From Gentiana macrophylla (taxonomy: Eukaryota; Streptophyta; Magnoliopsida; Gentianales; Gentianaceae), in NCBI GenBank assembly GCA_026214975.1, contig CM047814.1, positions 21,785,541 to 21,849,540 on the forward strand: a stretch of DNA of 64,000 nt. Direction: 5' to 3'. Shown one piece after another: positions 22,736 through 34,962 of this stretch. Below the pieces are notes generated by a model. The model saw nothing but the letters and a program-made list of their open reading frames with translations, was not told where the DNA came from and searched no databases. A program made the position numbers and the translations under genes. Numbering within the stretch: the first letter of the stretch is position 1; each line of letters opens with the position of its first letter.

Positions 22736-23122
22736 TTAAGCACCCATTTTTCTCAACGCAACGCGTTGGAGTACCATATCTAGGTTTTCTAAAATTTCAT
22801 CAAAACTATCGCCGTAGACTGAGAAGTCATCCATGAAGACCTCCATGCATTTCTCAACAAGTCCATCAAAAATGGCCAACATACACCGTTGAAAAGTCGC
22901 GGGTGCATTGCATAGGCCGAATGGCATTCTGCGGAACGCAAAAGTACCAGATGGACATGTAAACGTGGTCTTCTCTTGGTCATTAGGATCAATGGCTATC
23001 TGGAAGTAACCAGAGTATCCATCAAGGAAACAATAATACTTATGACCACTCAGTCGTTCAATAAGCTGGTCAATGAAGGGTAAGGGAAAGTGGTCCTTGG
23101 CAGTAACCTCATTAAGTCTCAC
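22736..23122 (-). pseudogene. Athila reverse transcriptase core
   Basis: The frame contains 'DHFPLPFIDQLIERLSGH', 'YCFLDGYSGYFQIAIDPND', 'FRRMPFGLCNAPATFQRCM' and the catalytic box 'EVFMDDFSVYG' (F-M-D-D). These identify a Ty3/gypsy RT of the Athila type. The frame is lost on either side (stops near 22735 and 23123). Confidence 0.9.
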
Positions 23123-23748
23123 GATAGTCTATCTGCACTCAGTAGCACATCACGAGACGTAAGGCAACTTCCTCCCTTTTTCATTCTTTTCGACCGTGAT
23201 TCCGCCTCTTCTTGGCACAACTTGAGTAGGTGACCCACTCGCTATCGGCGATTGCATAGATGATTCCCATGTCGAGCCACTTTATCACTTCTTTCTTGAC
23301 AACCTCCTGCGTATGCGGATTCGATCTTCTCGAGGTTGTCTAACCTTTTAGCTCCCTCCTCCGTTCGGATTTTATGCATGCATATGTCCAGGCCGATCCT
23401 CGGATATCACCCACTTGCCAACCGAACGCGAGGATGTTTTTCTTAAGCACTTCTATCACCGTGTGCTTCTTGCTCAAGGTCAAGTTTGAAGAAATGATCA
23501 AAGGCAATTTATCTCCATCCTTAAGAAAGATATACTTAAGGTGTTTGGAGCGGTTTGAGCTCTAAATCGAGTGGGTGGTTGCTCAATACTAGACTTTAAC
23601 GGGCCACCTTTCTTTTATGAGCTTGGAGTGGTTGACTAAAGAATAACTCATCTTCCCGAGGCTCAACCCCGAAAGTGCTGGATCAAATCATCCATCGGAA
23701 TCCTCCGATCAACACTTGCTTCCTTTTTCTTATGATCGATCATTTTTC

Positions 23749-26567
23749 TTAACTCTTCATCTTTAAGCTCTTACGCGACTCTTCCCAATCATCTACTTCC
23801 CAATGAGTAGCTTCTCTCCAAAACTCTACCTCGTCCCAACTACCCATCAGAGCTTCTTCTTCACCAGGGATGAAGTCTTCCTGACTCAGTTCTTTGAAAT
23901 CATCGTTTGTTGCTGGGCCTCTCCATGCTTCTAACTCAATAACAGGCCCAGTATGAGCGAGTGAAGATGACTCGTCAATGCCTACGGCTTGAAATGAATT
24001 AGAAGATGGCCCGCAGTCAGCCGGATCATCAATGTCCATGACTTCAAAAACACCTATCTCTGTAAGCTCCATTGCATCTTCATAATAGGCATCTCCTCCG
24101 TCCTCATATATGGCTTCGACAAACGATATTTCATCAATTACGGCTCTTTCAGGATGTGTCCCTCGTGTGAAGGTGACAGATGTGTCACCGACTCTAAAAG
24201 TAATCGTCGCTGCGTAAGTCGATGAGAGCGTTAGAAGTGTCTAAAAGGTTCGGCCTAGAATTAGAGGCATCTCTGTCGTGGATAGTCTAGAATAACCCGA
24301 TCGGTAGGGAAGACTAAATGTTCAATTTGAAGAAGAACATTAGCTACACAACCGGCTGCAATCTTTACTAGATTTGTCTACCATCCGAAGAGAAATGGGG
24401 CGTTCTCGCATTCTTTTGTCTAGCCCGAGCTTTTGCATACGTTTAATGGCATCACATTAATAGAGGCCCCGAAGTCGCATAATACATTTTCGAACAAATG
24501 GCCCTCAATCTCACAGAGATTGAAGGTGCGCCAGGGTCACCTCGCTTATAGCAATTTTCTCGTGAAACCATCGCAAATCTTCTCGAAATACTTCTTCACC
24601 ATCCCCTGAAGCTTTCTCTTGCTCCCACAAATTCTTTAAGATACTTAGTACATTTAGGCATTTCAGACAATACCTCGACTAAGGGCATACTCACTTTAGT
24701 GTCCCTAAGTATCCTCCTCACCCCATCATACCGCTTGTCATTAGTGAGGGCTTTCTTTTCCTTTTTGGGGATAAGGAAGGGCTTTATCATTCTTCGTGGC
24801 TGATTCTTTATCGCCTCATCCTCCTTATCCTTCCATCTCACAAACTTTTCTTCCTTTTTCTTAGTCGAAGTACAAACCTCGACTCTCCTTCCTTTCCTCT
24901 TCATCGAAATTATTTTCGTCCACGAAGAATTGTCACTAAGCTCATCATCGTTGCTTTCTTGGCATGTGATTTCGATTTCCCCCTCCCGAACTTATGGCGC
25001 CGGGAGGGGCTACTCGCTTCCGACATCTTGCCGGGTCCACCTTTCTTACCACTTCTCAAAGTTACTTCGTTCAACTCCTCTTCTTGCCCATACTCCCATT
25101 GTGGTGTAATGGCAGTGCAAACATTCACATCAGCTTTTGGGTTTTTCTCGGTATAACTCGGGAGTTTACCGTGAGGTCTGCTTGCTTGCTGGTCTGCCAT
25201 TTGACCAACTTGTCTCTCAATTGCTTTAACACTAGTAGACGAGTCTTCACCATGTCTACCAAATTTCATCGAATTTGTGTTGAGGACACATGAGGTGGTA
25301 TGATTGTTGTTCGAGTTTGATTCCACCACCTTGAGGCCTTTGGGAGTTCTGAACTGGCCTTTGATAGTTCGAGTTGAAAGAATTCGAATTTGAAGGTCCA
25401 GGTGGTAACTTGGCTTGATTGAAGTTTTGTCTTTGAAATCCCGAGTAGTTCTGGCTTTGATTGAAGTTTCGGAAGGGTTGGTTTTGATTATCCATTAAAT
25501 TTACTTCTTCCGTCATCTCCGTTCCTACCGCACTCCCGGATCGTAGGTCGCGTCGAAAGATTGGCTAGGCGCTTGCTTATCAATTCCATCCGAGCAACCA
25601 ACGGCTTGTGTATCGAGATTGCTTGCGTGCCTTCTTTCTTAACAATATTGGTCTTCTTAGAGTCGACCACATATTGTTCTTGGCGATGGTCTCACCACTC
25701 TCAGAGTGGCGATCTCATCACCTCCCCCTAGAAGGATCCATGAGTCATGAGTCAAGATAGTCTCTATTAGGTTGAGAGACACCTCTGTAAAAGCAGTTCC
25801 AACAACTCATGTCTCATCATATCCGTGATTGGGGCACTTCCTCATTAATGATTTAATCTCTCCCAAGCTTTGCCATGCCTCATCCTCCATCTCGGCTCAA
25901 ACGTAGCTATTTCCCGTTTCATCTCCATAATCTTGCCTGGTGAAACCCACTTGAGAGCGAAGGCTCTTTTGACATCATTCCAAGTATGGAGGGAATGATA
26001 TGCTAACGACTTAAACCATCTGCTTGCTTCACCTTTCAAAGCAAAAGGAAATAGCTTCAACTTTACGATCTCGTAATCAACACCAGGATAATGGCCTCGC
26101 TTCCACATTTGTACGAATGTGGACAAGAAGTCGTGTGGATCTTCCCGAGCGATCTCATGGAAAGAGCTATTCAACCCGATTACAACAACTCCGTTCTTTA
26201 GATCAAAGTTCGCTCCTCCCATGTCGGGAGGACGAATAGGTCTATGTCCTCGAGAAAATCTTGGTTTAGATATGGAGTGTAGGGTCCTGGTTCAACCGAT
26301 TAAGCCGGGTTTTGGCGGAATTGTTGAAGTTGTTGATTTATGCCACTTGCCGATTCTGCTGCTGTTTTGCAGAGCTTGCATTTGTTGAAGGAGTAAATTT
26401 AATCGAGCTTGGGGTCGGATTTGGAATTGGTGGATCTTGATCCGCCATTTTGTCCAAATCGGGGAGAAGCCTTCTTCTACGGATAGATCGTTCGTGCTCG
26501 GGATCAAAGATCGGTCCTTCTTACTTCTCGCTTGCATAAACCGGAAGAAAGGAAAGGAAGAAATCAA
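23749..26567 (-). pseudogene. Athila gag and protease region
   Basis: From about 26567 downward: an N-terminal Gln-rich piece; the gag core with 'REDPHDFLSTFVQMWKRGHY', 'KLKLFPFALKGEASRWFKSL' and 'TWNDVKRAFALKW'; an Asn/Gln-rich linker; then 'VGQMADQQASRPHGKLPSY' and 'ELNEVTLRSGK'. A further piece has 'SMPLVEVLSEMPKCTKYLKE', which precedes the protease in Athila. The acidic segment at 23749-24072 lies between protease and RT. At least five frame breaks are present. Confidence 0.82.
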
Positions 26568-27286
26568 CCTTAGGGTTGATTAGAAACAAGTTTAGAAAAG
26601 GTTTGATGGTTTAGAGGAGAAAAGAAGATAGAAAAGAAGTGATGATTTGAGAGATCGAATCAAGGCGTCGGTATGAATGGACGTTCGTTCGAATCGAACG
26701 CTTCGTTCACTTGAATGAACGTTCGCTCGAGGACAAATTGAGGTGGACGGGCGTTCAAGTTGTTGAACGCCTGCGTTCAAATACTGAAAACCTAAAAACC
26801 AAGGTTACGAAATTAAAACGAGATAAAAATAAAAGCGAAAAAGACTTATGAAAATAAAATCAAACAAATCTATAATTACGGAAACAGATCTAAGCTATAA
26901 AAAAAATAAGGAAAATAATTGAAAGAAAATCAAATAAAATAAAACAGTAATAAATGTAATCCTAAAATTAAACGAAACTGGAAAAGAAACCTACCTACGA
27001 AAAGTTTAAAAACAAGAAAAAACACTAAGACGGTAAAAAAACGTGTTGAAATCTTCTAGGGCCAAAAAGGAGGGGAAAACAGTGGATTTTGACCTCGAAA
27101 ACGCACTGAACGGCCTACGGCGGTTCACCACGTCGTCGGCGTCGGAACGAGCTTTCCGAATTGGGGTCCTGCGTTCCAAACGGACACTCGAGCCGAAAGT
27201 TACGGCCAAAATACTACTGCGTGCTAAAAACGACCCTTTTTGACTCAGAAATTTGTCCTAAATAGAATCCGACAACCGTTACCGAC

Positions 27287-27304
27287 TCCCCGGCAACGGC
27301 GCCA
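27287..27304 (-). other. Athila primer-binding site (tRNA-Asp type)
   Basis: On the minus strand TGGCGCCGTTGCCGGGGA follows the 5' LTR after a short spacer. It is complementary to the 3' end of plant tRNA-Asp(GTC), the usual Athila/Tat primer. Confidence 0.88.
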
Positions 27305-27310
27305 AAAACT

Positions 27311-28910
27311 TGTTCGGTAAAAACTAGTTTTATAATTTATAAACCGAAACACCCCAAGTATAAGGATCGTAGTATAGGATGTTTACGGATCGTCCTAAGG
27401 GAGTGGAATGTTTATCGGATTCAAATATGAATGTGTATCAATTATGTCACGATTACAAACTAAACTACTAAACTAAGGTCAAACTAACTAAAACCTAAAC
27501 CTAAGAACTAAAAACAAAAGCAGGAGTAAAAAAAACAAGCACAAAATAAGAAAACAGAAAGAGATTTAGCGGCGTTCACTAAAGTGAACGAGCGTCCTGA
27601 AACTAAATCTACTTGACGAAGCGTCTGCTATCATGGACGGCGTCCCAACTACGACTAAAACAGAAAAAAAGTGCAGGAAAGTTGCAGAAAACTAGGGTTT
27701 ATCAAACTAGAACTTAACTAAACTTAATCCAACGATTTGATTCAAACAATTAAGGGAAAACACAGCAAGGCGACTAGATTCCACCTATCAACCAACAATC
27801 CAACTAGATGGTGATTAAAAAGACACAGTTTTTAGTAGTGATTTATCACGAATTCGATTAAACTTCTTCAACCAAATTCTAGGGTTTCGTCTATCTTTTC
27901 AAATAAACTAAACATGCAATCAAAACGACATCACGAGATTGTTTCCAAACTCTTACTCAACTAATCATGCATAATCTCTTAAAACACAATTAGATGCATT
28001 ACTTTGAATAAAAGAGAACTTAAATAAACATACTTTCATATATTGATTCAAGCGTAAAATAAACATAGATCGTTTCATCAAATCTTAATTCAATAAAACT
28101 TAAACAATACAAAACAGATCCAAAGTAATGAAAAACTACGAATTAGACTCACTAAACATAAGCATCGAACTCTCTAGTTGGTTTGTGTTGTTGATAGGCT
28201 TCCTCCGTCGACTCACTGCAAGGCTTTTAGCCAACAATCATGTTGAAGATGATTGTTGGGTTGGAGAAGTTCATCTCTATGGAATTAGGGTTACGGCGCA
28301 GACTTTTGGTGTAAAATTGCGATCTCAATTATGTGGTATCCATTAGGGTTGAGAGGATGCTGCTATATATAGAGTTTCAAGTCGGTTAGGGTTAAGTCGG
28401 CAACGGACGCTCGTCTGGTCTTGTGGACGCCCGTCCGGTGGATCTTGACTTTGCTCTGACGTCCGTCCATGCTGCGCGTCCAAACTCTCTCAGTATGTGA
28501 TTTCCTCTCCCGACGCTCGTCCATGAAATCAAACGCCTGCCTAGAATGGACGGGATTCGACGCTTCGTCCAAGGTCTTTGAGGTCGGATTTCTTCATCTT
28601 TATCCAATTTCTTTGAGCCAATTCCAACTCTATCTTGAATAATTCGACTTGAGCTTTATTTATCCTCATTATATCATTCGAAAATCAACACCTACATGAT
28701 AAATAAACAATGCAAAAATGTAATAGAATCCAAATAATAATAATTCCATTAAATCAACACTTAAAATCATCAATTTTGCATACAATCATCTTAAAATCAT
28801 CTTTATTCAATCATTACACGTAAACCCTTAATTCTCATGTAAATTATGCAAATGTGGGGAAAATAATAATAAAATACACCCTTAATAATCATATAAATAT
28901 GGCCTTAACA
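27311..28910 (-). repeat. Athila 5' LTR
   Basis: A 1.6-kb LTR running, on the minus strand, from TGTTAAGG at 28910 to CCGAACA at 27311, thus TG...CA. It is the better preserved of the two LTRs. Confidence 0.93.
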
Positions 28911-30505
28911 CAAGCATGTACGCAAGGTAACTGAAGTCCCTGAAACTGCCCGCAATAACATTCCTTCGTAAGTATATTTATTTTCTCACTAGTATCGACG
29001 TCCCCAACTTGAAACTGGTCCCGGTCGATCCTGAGCAGTGTGAAACTCCTTCTGGCACGCGAAACACCATTCAAGAACTCTTCAGGTTTAGGGGCTAACA
29101 CGGTGCGACACGAGTCCGCAAGTTCTCTCCTCTCACAATGCCAACGCTGCAACACTCCCCTGATGTGGTCAAAGAGATTCACGATACTCATCTTACGCGC
29201 ATCCCTTATGACGTTGTTAAAGCTTTCAGCATGGTTGCTTGTCATTATTGCGTAACGTGTACTCGAAATTGTGATCGTGCCCGTTTGTCGATTCCAATCT
29301 CCTCAGAGGTAACACTCTAAATCCCCGTTTGGTTGGGTCTCTATCCATCTCTATTATCTTCGAAATAATATTTTGAATCGCATTTACGAAAATGTATAAA
29401 GCTTCTTCCCGAAGTGTACGGGCAATATCCCGTGCTCCCGAATTTTTATTGAGGTTCATAACGATGTGGTGGTAGCGATAACCATGGTAAGCGTCTGGAA
29501 ATACATTTCTAACGGCTCCAATGATGCCTGGCCCCTCTGCGATATGAAAACCAAGTCACTACGTTCCCCGATTATCGACTTCAAGTTTTCCATGAAATAC
29601 GTCCACGCATCAAGGCTCTCTCCGTCGGTCACGGCAAAAGCTAACGGAAATATATGGTCGCCCGCGTCTACACCGACTGCTACTAACAATGTCCCCTCGC
29701 ATTTTGTTTTCAGATGTGTACCGTCCACAACTAAGATAGGCCGACAATACTTAAACCCCTCGATACTAGAACCCAAAGCCATGAAACAATACTTGAACCT
29801 GCCAAGCGCATCAGGAACAATGTCTGTGATGGTTCCAAAATTTTCTACCGTCAACATGTAAAAGTAGGCGTGTAATTTAGAATACGACATTTCTACGTTT
29901 CCGCCGATCAATTCCAAGGCTTTACATACACATTGATAGGCACTTTGATAATTAAGGTCTATGTTGAATGTTTTTGACCTCCGCTTGTAAAACTTTTGTC
30001 GTGAAACCGCTCCCGAGTTTCATGAGAAATGAGACTTGTAGATACGTGACATCATGCTCACCGAATTCGATTATAATAAAGTTCGGGTGTAAAATCCTCA
30101 ATCCTCTATCATTTTCTTCAACTATCGGTTGTTCATTTAAGTCAAATGCGTTCTCGTTATTGTCTTCCGAGTCATCATCGGCAATAACCGGTTCAAATTA
30201 ACACAAAGTTTGACGGGTTAGTCTCTAAGCGAGATCATCAATGTACCCTAGCCATGTCTCATCGTCCAAAACATCAATCGCCCCTCGTATTGTGCGTACA
30301 AAAGTTTCATGACCAATGTATTTTTTGATTCATCAATTCCTACTTTCCCACACACTTTCTGCTTCACTTCATCCAACGTCATATCAGTTTTTACACGAAT
30401 CAAATAAAATTTTCCTTTTCTATAAGACCATCTGTCGCATCATTGCTTGTATATCCACTCTCCACCAAATTCAAACTTAACGGACACAAGGTTGTTATCT
30501 GTGAA
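28911..30505 (-). pseudogene. MULE transposase, N-terminal and catalytic part
   Basis: MuDR-type transposase read on the minus strand. A PB1-like N-terminal region (YRKGKFYLIRV, DMTLDEVKQKVCGKVGIDES) is followed by 'GLRILHPNFIIIEFGEHDVT', then the catalytic domain with 'YCRPILVVDGTHLKTKCEGT' (first Asp) and 'VDAGDHIFPLAFAVTDGESL'. Where the family normally has F-I-S-D-R (second Asp) this copy has F-I-S-Q-R. The later frame has 'TSNHAESFNNVIRDARKM' and the SWIM finger C-Y-C ... C-V-H at the very end. Frameshifts occur near 29457 and 29240 and stops lie in 29930-30230. The Athila element cuts the gene at 28910, and the remaining C-terminus is at 17017-17405. Confidence 0.88.
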
Positions 30506-30641
30506 AGAATTATAGATTTACATCAGTATACAATGGAGATATGAATATAAAATAATATATAAACAATTAATATATTGTCATCATATTGTCAGTGTGATAC
30601 ACATATATATGTAATAACTACAAGTGCATATATGTAATAAG

Positions 30642-32202
30642 TGTGTTTTTACCAACGTCATAGAGTACTTGATGATGACGAGGGAGAACGGATGCCGGAC
30701 GGAGCCGGTAGAACAGAACTTATATTTTCAATCTAAGGGGTGCCTCACTTCCGGCTGAGGATTTACCAGTCACTTGGAGACAGGAAAAGATGCTCGCTGA
30801 GCGGACTAATGAAATTTTCTACGAGCTACCTACCAGAGCCCCAATACAAAGCCTGAGATTAGGCATGACACAAATGGATCGGAAGGAATCGAAAACACCC
30901 TAGGGAAAGCATGCAATTCTAAGAACCTCATCGGGCCGAGGCGTACATCATGGAATTCATTCGAGATATTCGTTTGTGTATTTTCAAACGACATTAATTT
31001 GTCGTTTGTTTCAATTTTTTGAATTCACATTCTTGTTACCCATAATTTCAAAGGATGTTCTCATACTATAACAAAATACGTAATTCAAAACCATATATTT
31101 GAATTTAATTTTCATCTTCCACTACAACAACAACACAATCAACTTTGTACCAAACCAATAAAACACATTCGGTAAACAAGTTTCGTTTATTACTACAAAC
31201 AATCACATTGACATCAACCAAAATATATTTCTATCGTTATCCAAATATTTCATCACAATATATCAATCAAAATAAAATGTATCATTACTACCCTAATTAT
31301 CCAACGAATGTCAATTCCATTATCGAAATATATAATCAAAATTAATTATTTCTCTAGCCTGAAAATGCATAATTTACACTACGCTAAAAATCAAAAATTT
31401 ATAACATTAATAATATTAATAAAAATCGAAAATTAATAACATTAATAAAAAATCGAAATTTTTTAACATTAAAAAAATTCGAAAATGCACATACTACACT
31501 ATGCTAAAAATCGAAAATTTATAACATTAATGAAAATCGAAAATTCATATGAACAAATAACAATAAAAACAAATAACAATAAAAACAAACACAATAAATA
31601 TATATATTCAAACTTAAATAAATGCTTACCCATTTTGTTTAAAAATACAACTCCGGTGAAATAAAACAACGCAATTTCAAAAAGATGAATATGGTTTTTT
31701 TTTTTTTTTTTTGTTTTTTTGGGTATCAATTGTGTAGCAATGGTGATTTTTTTGGAACCAATGGTGAATTTTTGTGTGATGAAACAGTGAAGACAAGTAG
31801 GTGAAGAGAGTAAATAAGGCGTTGATAAGGGTTTGAAAAGATGCGTTACCGTCAAATTGGGCGAAAACCGTCCAAATATGACGGTGCTTCTTTTTTGTAC
31901 GAAGAGACCATGTGATAAGCGTCAAATTGGGATGGTTTTGAGATATTTGGACAAAATGGGCGTGAAACCGTCTGAATGTTGGACGCATCATCAAAATTAG
32001 ACGAAATTAAATTACTTCAATTGGACGGTTTCGTCCATTTTGTCAATTCAATATATTTGAATTAATTTCATCCAAATTTGGAGGTTTTTCGAATTTGGAC
32101 GATTTCATCCAAATTTAGACGCGAACTCGAAAAATAATGTCGAATCATCTCACCAAAAAATAAATGTCGAGGGTTAAAAGCTACGCGATTTTCCAATTTC
32201 TC
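30642..32202 (-). repeat. MULE right terminal inverted repeat
   Basis: Inverted counterpart of 6882-8544, about 1.56 kb, ending in CCAATTTCTC at 32193-32202. The extra AT-rich stretch around 31080-31640 has no counterpart of equal length in the left copy, so the two arms have diverged by indels. Predicted ORFs at 31145-31994 are not supported as genes. Confidence 0.88.
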
Positions 32203-32211
32203 TGATACTTC
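32203..32211 (+). repeat. MULE 9-bp target-site duplication, right copy
   Basis: TGATACTTC, identical to 6873-6881, directly after the right terminus. Confidence 0.93.
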
Positions 32212-32446
32212 TACGTCATTTGTATGCATAAAAGATACATAAGATAATTTAAACCACACATTTTATATACAACCCCAACAAAATAGACACACCTGATCAT
32301 GCATTGATCATCAATTAAGTAATTTTTTTTTTTTTTTTTTATTTTTTAATAAAAATCAAATGATGTAAATCTATCAATATTTGCATTCATTTCCAAACAT
32401 GTGACAACGACATAAAGGCAGGCAGAGGATAAAACATCATGGACCA

Positions 32447-32452
32447 TATATA
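32447..32452 (+). promoter_or_regulatory. Likely TATA box of amidase gene 1
   Basis: TATATA 54 bases before the ATG at 32506, in an otherwise non-repetitive 300-bp space between the MULE terminus and the gene. Position is right for a short plant 5' UTR. Confidence 0.4.
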
Positions 32453-32505
32453 CTACTTAGTCCCTCAGTCTTCCTTTACCAAATTGCTCTCATAGATTCT
32501 TTAGC

Positions 32506-34000
32506 ATGGACTTGAAAATTGAGCAGCTAATTCCTCTAAGCATAATAATAATTCTCAGCCTCCTCAGCAATTTTCCTGAGGTTGTTAAAAGCAGTCAATT
32601 TTCAATCAAAGAAGCCACTGTCAATGATATCAAGACTGCTTTAAACCAAGGATCACTCACATCAAGGCAGCTAGTTGAATCTTACATAGGTGAGATTAAA
32701 AGGCTTAACCCGATCCTTCATGGTGTGATTGAAGTGAATCCAGACGCGTTGGGACTCGCGGACAAGGCTGACGAAAAGAGGAAGGCGAATAAACCAGGGA
32801 CCACTAAGGCTGGTGCATTGCCATTGGCTGGAATACCAATCATACTTAAGGATAACATTGCAACAAAGGATAGGCTTAATACAAGTGCTGGTTCTTATGC
32901 ACTTGTTGGATCCATTGTGGCTCGGGATGCAGGGGTTGTGAAGAAGTTAAGAGACGCAGGTGCGATTATATTAGGAAAGGCTAGCATGACTGAATGGGCT
33001 GCTTTCAGGTCTAATAATTTGCCTAATGGATGGAATGCTAGAAGCGGTCAAACCGTGGTAAGGTTCCTTTTGTCTCTAAACCTAGTCACGGTTTACAAAC
33101 CGGCGGTTCAGTTTATGATCTGAGTATTTAGCGGTTCAAGACTGCTGAAATCTCAGTGGAGGCACGTGCCCCCCGTCTGGTTGGTTCATGCCGTCTCTGA
33201 TGATTTCGTATCCATTAAATGTAGAATCCGTACAATTCAACAGCGGATCCATGTGGGTCAAGCTCCGGTTCAGCGGTATCAGTAGCAGCAAATATGGCAA
33301 CAATATCTCTGGGTACAGAAACAAGTGGTTCCATTTTATGTCCTTCAAGTTCTAATTCAGTTGTTGGTATCAAACCAACTGTTGGCCTAACAAGCAGAGC
33401 TGGCGTTGTTCCTATTACTCCACGCCAAGACACTGTTGGGTAAATACTAATTATTCCTTTTTCATCTTCATAACAAATTATTCTTCAAACTGGTGCCCTG
33501 AAAACAGTCCCTAAAATGATAGGGACACTATCCTCTTGTGACACTGACATTATGTCACTGCACACTTGTAGAACATTGATTAATGAAAGAATGAATGAGT
33601 GAGAGACTCATATCAACCGATCAGTCCTATCACGATCAACAGTCTATAAGTATACAGTGACAATCATTTTCGAGTGTGAAAATATAGAATTTGTGACAGC
33701 TGAATGTGTAAAACAGGCCAATATGCAGGACAGTCTCTGATGCAGTTTATGTCCTTGATGTTATTGTTGGATTCGATCTTGATGATGCGATAAAAACCAG
33801 ACAAGCTTCAAAGTATATCCCTCATGGTGGCTATTTGCAATTTCTAAAGGCAAACGGACTTCAGGGGAAGAGATTAGGCATTCCAAAAGAATCATTTGTA
33901 GGATTTCAGAACAGTTCCAAAACATTGCAAGCTTTTGAGCCCATCTTCAAGATTCTAAGGTAAGGTAGTGAAATAGTTTGTCTTTTCTCGAAAAAATTTC

Positions 34001-34041
<41 letters not shown>

Positions 34042-34669
34042 TAACTTGAAGGCAAAAAGGAGCAATCTTGGTGGACCTTGGGGATACAACTAACTTTGAC
34101 AGTCTTACCCTTACAATGATGAATGATCAAGATACAGCAATGAACATTGAATTTAAGTTGGCCCTCAATTCATACCTCAAGCAATTAGTCACCTCACCGG
34201 TGCGATCCTTAGCAAGTGTGATTACATTCAACAAGAAATTCTCTAAGAAGGTCGGTAACATCCTTATTTTACAGCTTTCTCATCATTAGTCCTTTTTTTT
34301 ATGTGCAATATGTTACAGGAAAAACTGAAGGAATATGGGCAAGATATCTTTGAGGCAGCAGAGAAAACAAATGGTATAGGCACTAAAGAAAGAGAATTGC
34401 TGAAAAATCTCACCATAGCATCGAAGCAGGGGTTCGAGAAACTAATGAAAGAATTTGAATTGGATGCTTTAGTAACACCGTTTGAAAACATTGTGTATGC
34501 TATATCAGCTGGTGGATACCCTGGAATAAACGTGCCTGCAGGATATGACTCTAACGGCAACCCGTTTGGGATTTCTTTTGGAGGATTGAAAGGCACAGAG
34601 CCTAAACTTATTGAAATTGCTTATGCTTTTGAACAAGCTTCATTGATCAGAAAGCCTCCTCCAATATAG
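32506..34669 (+). CDS. Plant amidase-signature family protein, gene 1
   Basis: Five exons give an intact 519-residue frame: 32506-33057, 33225-33439, 33717-33959, 34052-34250, 34319-34669 (TAG). Splice phases agree across all junctions; the donor after exon 4 is a weak GTCGGT. The protein starts with a hydrophobic N-terminus (about residues 8-30), suggesting a signal peptide or anchor. The amidase-signature core follows: K115 in 'IILKDNIATKD', the Gly/Ser loop CGSSSGSA (194-201) with the cis-Ser, and the nucleophile S220 in 'GTETSGSI', so the Ser-cisSer-Lys triad is complete. The enzyme should hydrolyse an amide bond; the substrate is unknown. It resembles the Arabidopsis At4g34880-type amidases rather than fatty-acid amide hydrolase or AMI1. 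A run of about 37 T lies in intron 3. Confidence 0.9.
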
Positions 34670-34962
34670 ATACAGATTGTATTTCTACTATGAATCATCA
34701 AAGTTAATGTCAAGCTATCATCTTTTGTTGCTATTTATATATTTTTCGGTCTATCAATGCTTGACCAAGATAGCATGATCCAAGATAATCACTCATTCAG
34801 ATGTTATTACAAAGTAATCTCCACAGTCTAATATGCAAATCCGACACAGAAAACACAGTGCCAAAATCTGCAAGTTTATCAAGAATGTGTACACAGTGCT
34901 TACTAACCATCAAGATTCATTAGCATTCGTATGACACCTTAGTCGTGTCTACAAAAAGCGCG

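Larger units (their letters stand above)
17406..28910 (-). mobile_element. Athila-type Ty3/gypsy LTR retrotransposon, nested in the MULE
   Basis: An 11.5-kb minus-strand element: 5' LTR 27311-28910, tRNA-Asp-type primer-binding site, gag, protease, reverse transcriptase, RNase H, integrase, a long 3' non-coding region, polypurine tract, and 3' LTR 17406-18991. The RT motif order (DGYSGYFQIAIDPND, FRRMPFGLCNAPATFQRCM) and the gag linker (VGQMA, LPSYTEKNPK, EVTLRSGK) fit the Athila lineage. Many stops and frameshifts make it non-autonomous. It interrupts the MULE transposase exactly after the C-V-H of the SWIM zinc finger. The left junction has lost the last bases of the LTR and the target duplication. 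Confidence 0.92.
6882..32202. mobile_element. Giant Mutator-like element (MULE) with nested Athila
   Basis: A 25.3-kb element (13.8 kb without the nested retrotransposon). Both ends begin with the inverted 16-mer GAGAAATTGGAAAATC, and the flanks carry a perfect 9-bp target-site duplication TGATACTTC at 6873-6881 and 32203-32211; 9 bp is the hallmark of Mutator. Long terminal inverted repeats (6882-8544 and 30642-32202) enclose a minus-strand MULE transposase, a DUF1985-Ulp1 gene and two PF20167-like genes. MULEs carrying Ulp1-like protease genes are known in plants (Kaonashi/KI-MULE type). All internal genes carry frame breaks, so this copy is probably not autonomous, though its ends remain well preserved. 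Confidence 0.93.
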
